Shown one piece after another: positions 8,970 through 18,448 of a stretch of DNA of 61,824 nt; positions within the stretch are counted from its first letter, which is position 1, and the number at the start of each line of letters is the position of its first letter. The notes beneath the pieces were generated by a model, which ran no database searches, had not been told where the DNA came from, and was given only the letters and a program-made list of their open reading frames with translations. Both the position numbers and the translations under genes were made by a program. The stretch spans positions 1-61,824 of the forward strand of contig JAFXUZ010000021.1 in the NCBI GenBank assembly GCA_017524725.1. The letters are read 5' to 3'. Source of the stretch: Clostridia bacterium. GTDB taxonomy: Bacteria; Bacillota; Clostridia; Christensenellales; Aristaeellaceae.

Positions 8970-8991
8970 AAGGCTGTGAATAGACAGCCTT
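8970..8991 (-). promoter_or_regulatory. Short stem-loop between maf and mreB
   Basis: An 8-bp perfect stem (AAGGCTGT/ACAGCCTT, loop of six) begins directly after the maf stop codon in the 106-bp gap before mreB. It lacks a T-run, so it is more likely an mRNA processing or partial attenuation site than a full terminator. No clear separate mreB promoter was found in the gap. Confidence 0.4.
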
Positions 8992-9567
8992 TCACGGCGT
9001 CAGGGTGCCGGTGAGATCGGGAACGGAGCGCAGAAGCCGCCGGACCAGGGTCGTCGGCAGGCCGATGATGTTCGTAACGCTGCCCTCCACCCTTTCGACG
9101 AACACGCCGGCGCGTCCCTGCAGGGCATAGGCTCCCGCCTTGTCCATCGGTTCTCCGGTAGCGATGTAATCCCGGATCTCTTCGTCCGTAAGGGTGTCAA
9201 AAATCACCCGGGAAACCTCAGCGGCGGTTTTCACCCCGGACGGGGAAAACACCGCCACGCCCGTCACCACCCGGTGGGCAGCGCCGGACAGGGCCCTGAG
9301 CATACCGAAGGCTTCCTCCCGGCTGCGGGGTTTTCCGAGGATGCGCCCGTCATCCAGGCAGACCACCGTATCGGCGGCCAGAACCACATCATCGGGATGG
9401 AGGCGGCTCACCGCCTCCCCTTTTTTCAAGGCATTGCCCAGGGCCACTTCTTCAGGCGTCCCGGAAGCATCCTCCACGGCGTCCGATACAGCCGTTTCAA
9501 AGGGGATGCCCATATATTCAAGCAGTTCCCTGCGTCTTGGCGACGCGGAAGCCAGGTAAAGCTTCAA
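8992..9567 (-). CDS. maf: Maf-family nucleotide pyrophosphatase
   Basis: Maf proteins hydrolyse non-canonical or modified nucleoside triphosphates and are often encoded beside mreBCD. The protein starts with the signature LYLASASPRRRELL, followed by AADTVV near residue 65 (catalytic Asp region), GKPRSREEA and DKAGAYALQGRAGVFVERVEGS. The chosen start is the TTG at 9567, which has an AAGGA site 9 nt upstream and gives the canonical N-terminus (191 aa). An ATG at 9609 would add 14 residues, but lies about at the predicted transcription start. It is the first gene of the cell-shape operon. Confidence 0.92.
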   Translation of the reverse strand: MKLYLASASPRRRELLEYMGIPFETAVSDAVEDASGTPEEVALGNALKKGEAVSRLHPDDVVLAADTVVCLDDGRILGKPRSREEAFGMLRALSGAAHRVVTGVAVFSPSGVKTAAEVSRVIFDTLTDEEIRDYIATGEPMDKAGAYALQGRAGVFVERVEGSVTNIIGLPTTLVRRLLRSVPDLTGTLTP

Positions 9568-9614
9568 ATCCGCAGTTCCTTCTTTCCGTTTGTGCGTGCC
9601 GGGGCACACATTCG

Positions 9615-9623
9615 ATTATAACA
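9615..9623 (-). promoter_or_regulatory. Extended -10 promoter for the maf-mre operon
   Basis: On the minus strand a perfect TATAAT (9615-9620) is preceded by TGT, giving an extended -10 (TGnTATAAT). The -35 position holds only a weak GTACGA. Transcription would begin near 9607, inside the longer alternative maf reading frame, which supports the downstream TTG start. Confidence 0.65.
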
Positions 9624-9771
9624 TAGTTTCCCTCACTTCGTACACCCCTTTTCCCGGCAGAATCCGTTCCATTTTTGTAAAGTTCGCGCCGGGACGGTCC
9701 CCCGGAGGGAAACCGCCTCAGCGCGTCGTCAGCTAAAACATACCGCAGTCTGTTTAAGTAGTATTCGATTT

Positions 9772-12417
9772 TTATTCGGTCCTGAGCGCCGCAACGGGGT
9801 CCTTCCTGCCTGCCGACCCGGAGGGGATCAGGCCGGAGATAAATGTCAGCCCCATCGAGATCAGGATCAGGATCAGCGCGTTTCCCACAGGCAGCACGGC
9901 CGTGGCGGAAATGCCCGTCAGATGATGAAGGACGATGTTGACAAGAATGTTCAGAAGAAGCGTCGCCCCGATGCCGATCAGGCCGCTGACCAGGCCGATG
10001 ATCAGGGTCTCGGCGTTGAACACCCGCCCCACGTCCCTCCGGGAGGCCCCGATTGCGCGGAGGATGCCGATCTCACGGGTGCGCTCCATCACGGAAATAT
10101 AGGTGATGACGCCGATCATGATGGATGAGACCACAAGTGAAATGGCCACAAAGGCGATCAGCACATAGCTGACGGCGTTGACGATGGTGGTCACGCTGGA
10201 CAGGAGCAGGCCGATGTAATCGGTATAGGTGATGGACCCTTCCTCCCCGGCCTCCTCGTTGTATTTCGCGATCAGTGCGGCGATCTTTTCCTTGCTCTCA
10301 AAATCCCGCGGGTAGATGCTGATGGTCACGGGATCTTCGGCATCGATCACCCCAAGCGTTTTCAGGTTGCTCTCAAGGGTGGAAGCGGAGGTGAAGGAAA
10401 TGTCAAGGCCGTACATGGACCCGTATTTTTTCGCCATTTCGATGATCTGCTCGTCCGTCATGTTCTGGACAAAGACCCTGTACTGTTCCGGGATCTTGGA
10501 CCGGTCCAGGACAATGTTCCCGCTCTCGGCGGCCTGAGTCCCCTCAAAGGGCAGGCCGCTGAAGATATCGATCTGGGGGGAAGCCATCTGGGCCGTCACC
10601 GCGGGACTGAAGTTCACAAGCTCGATGGCCTTCTGCTGGAGCGATCCGAGATAGCCGATGCCGCCGGAGGCGCCGCTCTGGGTCGTCACCGCGTCTTCCC
10701 GCGGCCTGAGGATGCCGACGATGCGTATTTCGGGGGAAGACGCGTAGACCTCAGCCATATACGCTGCGTCTCCGCTCATGTCGGCCCAGATGCCGTTTTC
10801 GTTCTCCCGGTACCGGTAGCTGTCCGGCACCAGGCGGAAGGAAAGGGCCATCAGTTCCTCATAGCTGTAGCTGGTCTGCTCCACGGATATCTCATTCCCC
10901 GCCAGGGTCTCCCTGGTCAAATACGCGATCTCGCTCTGGTCCCTGAGCCCAAGGGCATAGAGGGTATAATCGGAGATCAGGCCCCTTTCCGTCACAATGA
11001 TCACGGCCTCGTCCCACTTGGACGGCATCCTGCCCGAAAGCACCTCGTACTGCTGGTCCATCAGTTCCCTGTTGTCAAGCAGCTGGGTAAACACGTCCAG
11101 GTTTGCCAGCGAGTAGGACATGGAGGACAGGCCCATCAGATCCATGACGCTGTTGTCGCTCCCCATCAGTCCCGAAAGGGAAAGGACCTGGCTGGGATTG
11201 ACCTGGATCCATCCCTGGTCTCCGGCGTCGCGCCAAATGCTCAGCTGATTGCCGTAGGAATAACGGATGTCGCTGGTCAGCTCCCCAATCCCGTTCCCGC
11301 CACGATCCAGGAACGCTTTAAAGGATTTCAGGTCGTTATGGGTCATGGTGGCGTTCATCGCGTTGAGCATCCGGCTCATCACGTCCCCGCTGTATATCCG
11401 TCCTTCCTCCCTTTCGGCGGATGCCGCCCCGGCGCGTCCCGCGCTCATGTTCAGCATCATGCCTGTCATGTCCACCTGGCTCGATTCGATCTCCAGGGGA
11501 TAGCCGGAAAGCGTGTCCTGCTGCACCCGGTCGATGTAATTGCTGATCCCGGTGGAAATGGAAAGGATCAGGGCAATGCCGATGATCCCGATGGACCCCG
11601 CGAAGCTGGTCAGGATCGTCCGGCCCTTTTTGGTCATCAGGTTCCTGAAGGATAGCCCAAGGGCCGTTCCGAAGCCCATGGAAGGGCGTTTTTCCCCTTC
11701 AGCGGCATTTGTCCCTGCCTCTGCGGACAGTTCCTCCGCTCCGCAGGGATCGCTGTCGCTGATCACCTTCCCGTCCTCAAGGCGCACGATCCTCGTGGCA
11801 TAGGTGTCCGCCAGGTCCGGGTTGTGGGTGACCATGATGACCAGCCGGTCCCGGGCTACTTCCTTAAGTATCTCCATCACCTGGATCCCCGTGGCTGAAT
11901 CCAGTGCCCCAGTGGGTTCGTCCGCCAGGAGGATCTCCGGGTCGTTGACCAGCGCCCTGGCAATGGCCACCCGCTGCATCTGCCCGCCGCTTAACTGGTT
12001 TGGGCGCTTCATCGTCTGGTCCCCCAGCCCCACCCTGTCCAGGGCCCGGCGCGCCCGGGCCCGCCTTTCGGCTTTCCCGACGCCCGAAAGTGTCAGCGCC
12101 AGTTCCACGTTCCCCAGCACCGTCTGGTGCGGGATCAGGTGATAGCTCTGGAACACGAAGCCCACCCGGTGATTCCTGTAATTGTCCCAGTCGCGCTCCG
12201 TAAACTGCTTAGTCGAGCGTCCCTGGACGAGCATATCGCCTGAATCATAATGATCCAGGCCCCCGATGATGTTGAGCAGCGTCGTTTTTCCGCTCCCGCT
12301 CTGGCCGAGCACCGCCACAAACTCGTTTTTCCTGAAGGCGATGCTGATGCCCTGCAGCGCCCGGGCGCTGACGCCCGCGGCTTTATAGGTTTTTACGGCA
12401 TCCCTGATCTCAAGCAT
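9772..12417 (-). CDS. Fused ABC transporter: ATPase plus FtsX/MacB-type permease
   Basis: This single-chain MacB-like transporter has about 881 residues. Residues 1-235 are an ABC ATPase with Walker [10 protein letters not shown], signature [15 protein letters not shown] and Walker [15 protein letters not shown] first membrane helix follows (near 270-300, [15 protein letters not shown]), then an extracellular region of roughly 430 residues. The C-terminus has an FtsX domain of three helices with the cytoplasmic motif [18 protein letters not shown]. Such proteins drive mechanical export of peptides or lipoproteins rather than bulk uptake. The start at 12417 was chosen for its AGGAGAG site 9 nt upstream; a longer frame reaches 12537. 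The substrate is unknown, and no accessory membrane-fusion protein is adjacent. Confidence 0.88.
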   Translation of the reverse strand: MLEIRDAVKTYKAAGVSARALQGISIAFRKNEFVAVLGQSGSGKTTLLNIIGGLDHYDSGDMLVQGRSTKQFTERDWDNYRNHRVGFVFQSYHLIPHQTVLGNVELALTLSGVGKAERRARARRALDRVGLGDQTMKRPNQLSGGQMQRVAIARALVNDPEILLADEPTGALDSATGIQVMEILKEVARDRLVIMVTHNPDLADTYATRIVRLEDGKVISDSDPCGAEELSAEAGTNAAEGEKRPSMGFGTALGLSFRNLMTKKGRTILTSFAGSIGIIGIALILSISTGISNYIDRVQQDTLSGYPLEIESSQVDMTGMMLNMSAGRAGAASAEREEGRIYSGDVMSRMLNAMNATMTHNDLKSFKAFLDRGGNGIGELTSDIRYSYGNQLSIWRDAGDQGWIQVNPSQVLSLSGLMGSDNSVMDLMGLSSMSYSLANLDVFTQLLDNRELMDQQYEVLSGRMPSKWDEAVIIVTERGLISDYTLYALGLRDQSEIAYLTRETLAGNEISVEQTSYSYEELMALSFRLVPDSYRYRENENGIWADMSGDAAYMAEVYASSPEIRIVGILRPREDAVTTQSGASGGIGYLGSLQQKAIELVNFSPAVTAQMASPQIDIFSGLPFEGTQAAESGNIVLDRSKIPEQYRVFVQNMTDEQIIEMAKKYGSMYGLDISFTSASTLESNLKTLGVIDAEDPVTISIYPRDFESKEKIAALIAKYNEEAGEEGSITYTDYIGLLLSSVTTIVNAVSYVLIAFVAISLVVSSIMIGVITYISVMERTREIGILRAIGASRRDVGRVFNAETLIIGLVSGLIGIGATLLLNILVNIVLHHLTGISATAVLPVGNALILILISMGLTFISGLIPSGSAGRKDPVAALRTE

Positions 12418-12569
12418 AGTGTCTCTCTCCTGTCTCTCCCGCGGAAAAACCTTCCGCCGGATCCCGCTTTTTCTGCGGGCCCTTTCCATATTATCATATT
12501 CCTCGCCGAAAATAAGTCCGCACGCAAAATAAAACAAGGCAAAAGTATGTCAGGCCCCTGAAAAGCCGA

Positions 12570-12598
12570 TTGATGTTCCCTGCTTTTTTTGCTAAAAT
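12570..12598 (+). promoter_or_regulatory. Sigma-A promoter for the secreted protein gene
   Basis: TTGATG (12570-12575), a 17-bp spacer and TAAAAT (12593-12598) lie 45 bp before the ATG at 12643. Expression is divergent from the ABC transporter. Confidence 0.7.
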
Positions 12599-12642
12599 AG
12601 TCGGGAAAAGCGCATTCATCAACAGAAAGGATCCCGAATCCG

Positions 12643-13827
12643 ATGAAACGTAAATTCTTCTGCCTCATCGCCGCCTTTGCGATGCTCCTTGCCCTTCCGG
12701 TCTCAGCGGACAACAACGCCTCCCTGCCGGACCTGGGCACCTATGATCCCGAAGTCATCAAGTCCCTCACCTGGAAAACCGGGACTCATTTTTACGACTA
12801 CGTGCTGTTCAATTACGACAATACGAACGATCCCTTCGAATCCTATGAAATCACCGCCGTACTGCCCGACATGAGCCCTGCCCTCGTCCTGAGGGACGGC
12901 AGCCGCACCGTCACGGTGGAGCCTTATATCCAGGCTTCCTACGGCATCGCCGTTCCCTTTCTGTTCTTTTCGGTCTCCGACACCACGGTCCGGATCTCCC
13001 GCGTCGAGATCCGCACCGGTCAGATCACCCTTTCCTGCGATTTTTCCGGCGCCGAAGAACACCTTGCCGTCGATCAGCAGAACCGCAGTTCCGCAGCCTA
13101 TGTAGTTAATATCGGCTCCAACCTTTTCACCCTCATCGGCGACCTGGCCGACAACGGCGCCGTCCTTTCCTGCACCGTCACCCTGGAGGACGGGACCACG
13201 CTCGAAGCATCCTCGGAAAATATCCCGGAGGAAAAAAACAATCCCTTCTACTGGCTGGACCTGTGCCTGAAAAGATCCCACCTGCTGGACAATGACCGCC
13301 GCCTTCAGGAAAGCCTCCGCCTGTATACGGCCCAGTACATCCTCCATTTTGATACCCTTCCGGAAGTGAAAATGACCGGTGCCGAATGGCAAAACGACCT
13401 GGACGACAGCATAGCGGCCTATCCGATCAAGCTGGAATATGCCTATGGCGTGGAAGGCGCCGCATTCACCGTAGGTATCCTCAACTATGCCGGTGCCTTT
13501 GGCTCAAAAAGCATCCGCTCCTCCTCCTCGGTCCGCCTGACCTATTACTGCCTGGACGGCGACGGCCAGGTCCTTGCCTTCGCGGACGGCAGCGTTTTCC
13601 GCTACGTGGATTCCTTCTGCCGCCTGGAACCCTGTGAAAGCGATGTCCTGCCCTTTGACGTTCCCCTTCCCGAGGGGACCGAAACGGTCATGGCAGCCAT
13701 CTCTTCGGTGACCTGGTCGGAAGGCGCGGTCCAGACCGTTCCGGACAGGGACCTGGTGTTTGTAAAATACACGCCGCAGAAAGTCGTCCCCGACACCGTT
13801 ACCGAAAACGACGCCTTCTCCCTCTGA
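12643..13827 (+). CDS. Secreted protein of unknown function
   Basis: This 394-residue protein was not recognised. It has a classical signal peptide (MKRKFFCLIAAFAMLLALPVSA, written here as residues 1-22, with a VSA cleavage site) and no lipobox or sortase signal, so it is probably released or held loosely outside the membrane. The mature part looks beta-rich, with many alternating hydrophobic and polar segments, and there are no catalytic motifs I can name. An AGAAAGGA site precedes the ATG. It has its own promoter and a strong terminator, so it is monocistronic. Divergence from the MacB-like exporter suggests, without proving, a functional link. Confidence 0.65.
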   Translation: MKRKFFCLIAAFAMLLALPVSADNNASLPDLGTYDPEVIKSLTWKTGTHFYDYVLFNYDNTNDPFESYEITAVLPDMSPALVLRDGSRTVTVEPYIQASYGIAVPFLFFSVSDTTVRISRVEIRTGQITLSCDFSGAEEHLAVDQQNRSSAAYVVNIGSNLFTLIGDLADNGAVLSCTVTLEDGTTLEASSENIPEEKNNPFYWLDLCLKRSHLLDNDRRLQESLRLYTAQYILHFDTLPEVKMTGAEWQNDLDDSIAAYPIKLEYAYGVEGAAFTVGILNYAGAFGSKSIRSSSSVRLTYYCLDGDGQVLAFADGSVFRYVDSFCRLEPCESDVLPFDVPLPEGTETVMAAISSVTWSEGAVQTVPDRDLVFVKYTPQKVVPDTVTENDAFSL

Positions 13828-13839
13828 CATTTATTCCGT

Positions 13840-13888
13840 GCATAAACGGACCGGGCTGTGCGGGCCCGGTCCGTTTATGCGTTTTTTG
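13840..13888 (+). terminator. Strong rho-independent terminator
   Basis: A perfect 17-bp stem (arms 13840-13856 and 13864-13880, loop of seven) is followed by GTTTTTT. It ends the secreted-protein transcript and separates it from the convergent beta-glucuronidase gene. Confidence 0.9.
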
Positions 13889-13953
13889 GGGGGAGGTGTT
13901 TCTTCGCGTTTTTTACGTTTCGGCGCTTTTGGGACGCCGTTCACCGTCTCCGG

Positions 13954-15705
13954 TCAGCGTCCTTTCTCCTGCCTCTCCTTCTCTGCCCAGCGCTCACGGA
14001 ACCAGTGGGCCGCCATCTTGGGGCGCCGGTCCCGGGTGAAAAGCCCCTTGCGGTTCCCGCCGGGCCGCATCGGCCCCTGGCACGTATTGAAATCGGCAAA
14101 GTTCCATGGCATTTCGCCGACGATAAAATCCCTTTCATCCAGGCACTCGCTCATCGCCCGGTAAAACTCCACCTGGAACTCCTCGGTGAACATCTCAGCC
14201 GCTGCACCGTGAAGCCCGGCGATGGTGTCCGCGCCGTATTCAGACAGCACCACGGGCTTGTTTCTGTCCTTCCACCAGTCCAGTTCCATCCGGAAAGCGT
14301 ATTTTGCCGTCTCCAGGTCCCCCGACAGGTTATACCAGCCGTAATACCGGTTGATGAACACCACATCCATTTCGGGAATGATCCTGTCTTTTTCATAAAT
14401 ATTCTGGCAACCCACCAGCGTCACCGGGCGGTCCTGCGGGTCTGTCTTGTGCGCCAGACGGTACAGGGGCATCCAGTAATCCCTTGCTTTTTCAGGGTAC
14501 GTGTCGGTCCCCGGCTCGTTGCCAAGGCTCCAGACGACCACGCAGGGATGGTTCTTGTCCCGGGCGATCATGTCCCGGAGCACCTGCGCATGGTAATCCG
14601 CAAGGCCCCAGCCGTAGTTTTCGTCCGCCCACATGCCCACCGCCGGTGTCTCGTCCACAACCACGATACCTTCCCGGTCGCACAGGTCATATATCTCCTC
14701 GGCATACGGATAATGGCTGGTCCTGAAGCAATTGGCATGAAGCCAGTGATACAGGTTGATGTCGGTCATATTCAGGCACTGGTCCATGCCGCGTCCGTGA
14801 AACGGGCTGTCCTCATGCCTGCAGGGCCCGTGAAAATGAAAAGGCCTGCCGTTGATCAGGAAATGCGTCCCCTCGACTTTTACTTCCCGGATGCCGAAGG
14901 GCTGGTCATAGACGTCCTCACCGCATGTCACACGGGCCGTATACAGGTAGGGCGTCCCGGGACGGGGCTCCCACAGCCTGGGCTCCGGTACGGTCAATAC
15001 TCCCTCCGCGCCGTATCCTTCGGCGACCGCATGCCCGTCCGCATCCAGCACGGTGATGCGTTTCTCCCCCGCCCCGACGGCATCGATCCGGTAGCGCACC
15101 TCTCCGGTGACCTTCGTCACCAGGGTGATGTCCCGGATGTATTCACGCGGCGTCGTATAAAGCCTCACCGGCCGGTTGATGCCCGCATAATTGAAGAAAT
15201 CAAACGCCGGCAGGTTGACTCCCTTTTCACGGCGGAGCCGTTTGCCCGCTTCCACCGAGGTGATCCCCGGGTTGTCAGAGCCGAAAAAGGCCGTATCGCC
15301 CTCCGTGCCGATCGGCAGTGTGGTATGGTCGATCCGGTTGTCGGCTTCAACAAGGATCTCGGCTTCTTCGCCGGGGGAGATCAGATCCGTCACCTCGATC
15401 TCAAAGGGCAGGAATCCGCCGCGGTGGGCGCATACCTCCTTCCCGTTCAGGAACACCCTGGCGGAGTGGGTCACCGCGCCAAACCGCAGCACGGCCCGTT
15501 GGCCCGCAAAAAAACCGGGACAGACGATCCTGGTCCTGTACCATACTTTCCCCGTGTGGTCCCGGAAAGCCGCATCGGGGCTCTGGTCGTTATAGGAAGC
15601 GGGCACCGCGATGGACTGCCACTTTTCCCCTTCGCGCAGGCGGAACTGCCAGATTCCCGACAGGTCCATGACGGCGCGGGCTGAATTGATCTGCGGATAC
15701 AGCAT
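13954..15705 (-). CDS. uidA: Beta-glucuronidase (glycoside hydrolase family 2)
   Basis: This 583-residue GH2 enzyme releases glucuronic acid from beta-glucuronides. It has the family order: jelly-roll sugar-binding domain (DLSGIWQFRL, VPASYNDQ, VWYRTRI, LRFGAVTHSARVFLNGKEV), immunoglobulin-like domain, and a TIM barrel. The acid/base Glu is in SLGNEPGT near residue 396, and the nucleophile Glu in VLSEYGAD near 488. The C-terminal GGNRKG near 548-553 contains the N-x-K motif that contacts the uronate carboxylate in true glucuronidases, which argues against beta-galactosidase. No signal peptide, so it is cytoplasmic. A GGAGG site precedes the ATG; it lies 72 bp downstream of the lacI-type gene and is probably co-transcribed. 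Confidence 0.95.
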   Translation of the reverse strand: MLYPQINSARAVMDLSGIWQFRLREGEKWQSIAVPASYNDQSPDAAFRDHTGKVWYRTRIVCPGFFAGQRAVLRFGAVTHSARVFLNGKEVCAHRGGFLPFEIEVTDLISPGEEAEILVEADNRIDHTTLPIGTEGDTAFFGSDNPGITSVEAGKRLRREKGVNLPAFDFFNYAGINRPVRLYTTPREYIRDITLVTKVTGEVRYRIDAVGAGEKRITVLDADGHAVAEGYGAEGVLTVPEPRLWEPRPGTPYLYTARVTCGEDVYDQPFGIREVKVEGTHFLINGRPFHFHGPCRHEDSPFHGRGMDQCLNMTDINLYHWLHANCFRTSHYPYAEEIYDLCDREGIVVVDETPAVGMWADENYGWGLADYHAQVLRDMIARDKNHPCVVVWSLGNEPGTDTYPEKARDYWMPLYRLAHKTDPQDRPVTLVGCQNIYEKDRIIPEMDVVFINRYYGWYNLSGDLETAKYAFRMELDWWKDRNKPVVLSEYGADTIAGLHGAAAEMFTEEFQVEFYRAMSECLDERDFIVGEMPWNFADFNTCQGPMRPGGNRKGLFTRDRRPKMAAHWFRERWAEKERQEKGR

Positions 15706-15777
15706 GTTTTTCCTCCTGTCATATATGCGGTCTCAAAGGCTGTCATCATGCCGGCCTGCCGCCGGGATCAGGCAGTC

Positions 15778-16845
15778 TCAGGGCGCGTCTTCAAAGGTGC
15801 GTACACCCAGGGCCGCGCCGCAGCTCTCCCTGACGATCAGGGTGCTTTCAAAAGACTGGTTGAAGGCGATGGGCTTCCCGGCGCTGATGGACATGATCAG
15901 CTCCGCCACGGCGCTGCGTCCGTGTTCGTAGGGATGCAGATCGATGGTCGTCAGCGAGGGGGTCAGGTACTGGGTGAAAAACGCGTTGTCGCAGCCCACC
16001 AGCGCCATGTCCCCGGGCACGCTCAGCCCCATCCGGTGCAGCTGCCGCATGGCGCCCAGCGCCACCAGATCGTTGATGGCGAAGATCGCGGTTGGGTGAT
16101 CCTCCCTGGCATGATTGCCAAGCAGGATACTGACGCCCAGTTCGCCCGCCTGAACGTTGGTGCCTGTCAGCATCACATACATCGGATCCCGGCGGCAGGA
16201 ATAGCGCTGCACTTCCTCATAATACGCGTTTTCCCGGATGGTGCTGAACCGGGCGCTTCGGTCTCCCCCGACAAAAGCGATCCTGCGGTGACCCAGCATG
16301 CACAGGTGGGCCATGGCCTTCCTTACGCACTGGGAGGGATCGGGCAGGGTCTGCCTGGCGCATTCGATGCCTTCCACCGGCGGCCCTATGGCCACAAGCG
16401 GCATGGCTTCCTGGATGCGCATCAGGCTGGCCCGGGTCGTCTCCGGGTTCACGCTCCTCTCCGTCGGGAACCCCGCAAGCAGCGCCCCCGCCGGCCTCAG
16501 ATCCAGCAGGTCCGCCGCCACCGTCTCGCAGGAGGTACCTTCGGGATAGGAAAACACCAGCAGCTTGTATCCGCTGCGGGCCGCCTCCGCCGTGATCCCT
16601 TCGCACATGGCCGCGTAGTAGGGATTCGTCTGGGAAGAAAGGACGGCGGCGATGAAGTGCTTCGCTTCCTTTATGGGATCGGAGCGGTAATATCCGGGCC
16701 GGTAATTCAGCCGTTCCGCGGCCGCTTCCACCTTCCGGCGGGAAACGGAGGAAACGCTGCCGCCGGTCATGGCCCTGCTCACGGTGGCTATGGAGACCCC
16801 CGCCTCCCTGGCAACATCCACAATTGTGGGCTGTTTTTCATTCAT
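15778..16845 (-). CDS. LacI-family transcriptional regulator
   Basis: This 355-residue regulator has the N-terminal LacI helix-turn-helix (PTIVDVAREAGVSIATVSRAM, residues 6-26) and hinge helix (KVEAAAERLNYRP), then a periplasmic-binding-protein-like effector domain from about residue 60 with NPYYAAMCEGI, FVGGDRSARFSTIRE and AIFAINDLVALGAM. It probably senses a uronide or its catabolite and controls both its own gene with uidA and the divergent transporter operon. A 14-bp near-palindromic operator candidate (16970-16983) lies just upstream of its promoter. The ligand is not predictable from sequence alone. Confidence 0.92.
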   Translation of the reverse strand: MNEKQPTIVDVAREAGVSIATVSRAMTGGSVSSVSRRKVEAAAERLNYRPGYYRSDPIKEAKHFIAAVLSSQTNPYYAAMCEGITAEAARSGYKLLVFSYPEGTSCETVAADLLDLRPAGALLAGFPTERSVNPETTRASLMRIQEAMPLVAIGPPVEGIECARQTLPDPSQCVRKAMAHLCMLGHRRIAFVGGDRSARFSTIRENAYYEEVQRYSCRRDPMYVMLTGTNVQAGELGVSILLGNHAREDHPTAIFAINDLVALGAMRQLHRMGLSVPGDMALVGCDNAFFTQYLTPSLTTIDLHPYEHGRSAVAELIMSISAGKPIAFNQSFESTLIVRESCGAALGVRTFEDAP

Positions 16846-16931
16846 CCGATATCACCCGTTTCGCCCTGTGCCGGCGCGCCGGTCCACGGCACGGCTGCGG
16901 CCTGCGGCGTTCTGTTTTTTCTGTCGCCGCC

Positions 16932-16960
16932 ATTATAGCACATCATCGGCGCCATTTCAA
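16932..16960 (-). promoter_or_regulatory. Sigma-A promoter of the lacI-type gene and uidA
   Basis: On the minus strand TTGAAA (16955-16960), a 17-bp spacer and a perfect TATAAT (16932-16937) give a leader of about 80 nt before the regulator ATG at 16845. Confidence 0.8.
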
Positions 16961-16969
16961 TAAGATGGC

Positions 16970-16983
16970 TGAAAACATTTTCA
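16970..16983. promoter_or_regulatory. LacI-type operator candidate
   Basis: TGAAAACATTTTCA is palindromic except for the central CA, where LacI-family sites usually have CG. It lies 10 bp upstream of the minus-strand -35 box and about 50 bp upstream of the plus-strand -35 box, suited to affecting both promoters. Confidence 0.6.
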
Positions 16984-17034
16984 TTCTTTTTCACTGTTTA
17001 CAATCAATTTTCTGAAAAAATATCAAATCAAGGC

Positions 17035-17062
17035 TTGACACAGGGAAAAAACGGGATATAAT
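17035..17062 (+). promoter_or_regulatory. Sigma-A promoter of the uronide transporter operon
   Basis: TTGACA (17035-17040) and TATAAT (17057-17062) are both perfect consensus with a 16-bp spacer. Such a strong promoter needs repression, which the operator 42 bp downstream could supply. Confidence 0.9.
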
Positions 17063-17103
17063 TGTTCGTGTAAGACAAATCATTCAGGAGCATCCAATAT
17101 CGG

Positions 17104-17118
17104 TTGTAAACGTTTCCA
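17104..17118. promoter_or_regulatory. cre-type (CcpA) or LacI-family operator
   Basis: TTGTAAACGTTTCCA matches the cre consensus WTGNAANCGNWNNCW at every position. It lies about 35 bp downstream of the predicted transcription start and 54 bp before the ATG, a roadblock position. Either the adjacent LacI-type protein or CcpA bound to HPr-Ser-P could use it; hprK is in this window at 37.6 kb. Confidence 0.75.
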
Positions 17119-17172
17119 CAGGTCAAAAACGGCGCGTCCGTTTTCGATATCAATTAAAGGAGGAACCAATCC

Positions 17173-18426
17173 ATGAAGAAACTGCTGGCACTCTCTCTGT
17201 CCGTGATCATGGTTCTGTCCATGGTCGGCATCGCTGCCGCTGACGACGGCGTCGTCCTGAAGGTCGTGGCCTGGGACGTCAACACCACCACCTATTACGC
17301 TGCTCAGAAGGAAGCTTTCGAAGCCTCCCATCCCGGCATCACCATCGAGTATGTGGACGTTGCTTCCCAGGATTACGGCACCAAGACCAGCACCATGCTG
17401 GCCGGCGACGACACCTCCGACATCTTCATGATCAAAGAGGTCACCGACATCCTGAACTGGAACAAGGCCGGCTACGCCGAGCCCCTGAACGCCTACATCG
17501 AGCGCGACGGCTATGATCTGTCCGGCTTCGTGGGCATGGAGAGCGGCTATGCCTTTGACGGCGTCCAGGCCGGCCTGCCCTTCCGCTCCGACTTCTGGGT
17601 GCTGTTCTACAACAAGACCCTGTTCGACGACGCGGGCGTCGCCTATCCCACCAACGACATGACCTGGGAAGACTACAAGGACCTGGCCATCAAGATGACC
17701 GACGCTTCCAAGGGCGTTTACGGCTGCCATTACCACACCTGGCTGTCCGCCGTGGTCAACTGGGCCGTCTGCGACGGCGTGAATACCCTGGTCGACGGCG
17801 AATACGATGATCTGGCCTACTTCTATAACCTGTACTTCGATCTGGCAGAAGCGGGCGCCTGCATGCCCTATCCCGAGACCCAGGCCGCCGGCCTGCACTA
17901 CAGCGGCGCCTTCGGCAACGGCAACATCGCCATGCTGCCCATGGGCTACTGGTATGTGTCAAGCCTGATCTCCAACATCCAGAACGGCACCTATGAGGTG
18001 AAAGACTGGGGCATCACCGCGGTCCCCCACAAGGAAGGCGTGCCCGCCGGCGCTTCCTTCGGCAACCTGACCGGCGCCATGATCAACGCCAAGTCCGCCA
18101 ACAAGGACGCCGCCTGGACCTACGTCGCCTGGCTGTGCGGACCTGAAGGCGCGAAGGCCACCGCGAGCACCGGCAACCGTCCCGCCTGGGTTTCCGAAGA
18201 CGTCGCCTCCGTGATGTCCTCCGTCGAAGGGTTCCCCACCGACGAAGCCTCCAAAGCCGCCCTGCTCCCGAGCATGGTGTCCATCGAGATCCCCGGCGTC
18301 GACCACGCCTCCGAAATCAAGACCATCCTGAACGAAGAACACTCCGCCATCATCACCGGCGAGATCCCCGTCGATGAAGGCATCCTGAACATGAACGACC
18401 GCGTCGCGGAAGTGCTCGGCAAATAA
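17173..18426 (+). CDS. Sugar ABC transporter substrate-binding protein
   Basis: This 417-residue extracellular solute-binding protein (family 1, MalE/UgpB-like) has a signal peptide (residues 1-23, MKKLLALSLSVIMVLS and so on), then LKVVAWDVNTTTYYAAQKEAFEASHPGITIEYV, stated here as residues 29-62, and the hinge pattern AGLPFRSDFWVLFYNKTLFDDAG near 133-155. It should deliver an oligosaccharide to the two permeases that follow. There is no lipobox Cys at the end of the signal peptide (VGIAAADDG), unusual for a Firmicute binding protein. An AAAGGAGG site precedes the ATG. No ATPase gene is in the operon, so a shared MsmK/UgpC-type ATPase encoded elsewhere is expected. Confidence 0.93.
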   Translation: MKKLLALSLSVIMVLSMVGIAAADDGVVLKVVAWDVNTTTYYAAQKEAFEASHPGITIEYVDVASQDYGTKTSTMLAGDDTSDIFMIKEVTDILNWNKAGYAEPLNAYIERDGYDLSGFVGMESGYAFDGVQAGLPFRSDFWVLFYNKTLFDDAGVAYPTNDMTWEDYKDLAIKMTDASKGVYGCHYHTWLSAVVNWAVCDGVNTLVDGEYDDLAYFYNLYFDLAEAGACMPYPETQAAGLHYSGAFGNGNIAMLPMGYWYVSSLISNIQNGTYEVKDWGITAVPHKEGVPAGASFGNLTGAMINAKSANKDAAWTYVAWLCGPEGAKATASTGNRPAWVSEDVASVMSSVEGFPTDEASKAALLPSMVSIEIPGVDHASEIKTILNEEHSAIITGEIPVDEGILNMNDRVAEVLGK

Positions 18427-18448
18427 TAAGACCGACAGTCCCGACTGA

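Larger units (their letters stand above)
16846..17172. promoter_or_regulatory. Divergent control region of the uronide locus
   Basis: This 327-bp gene-free stretch between the divergent LacI-type gene and the binding-protein gene holds two opposing sigma-A promoters and two LacI/CcpA-type operators, each listed separately. The remainder is AT-rich near 16960-17035 and shows no further gene. Confidence 0.8.
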
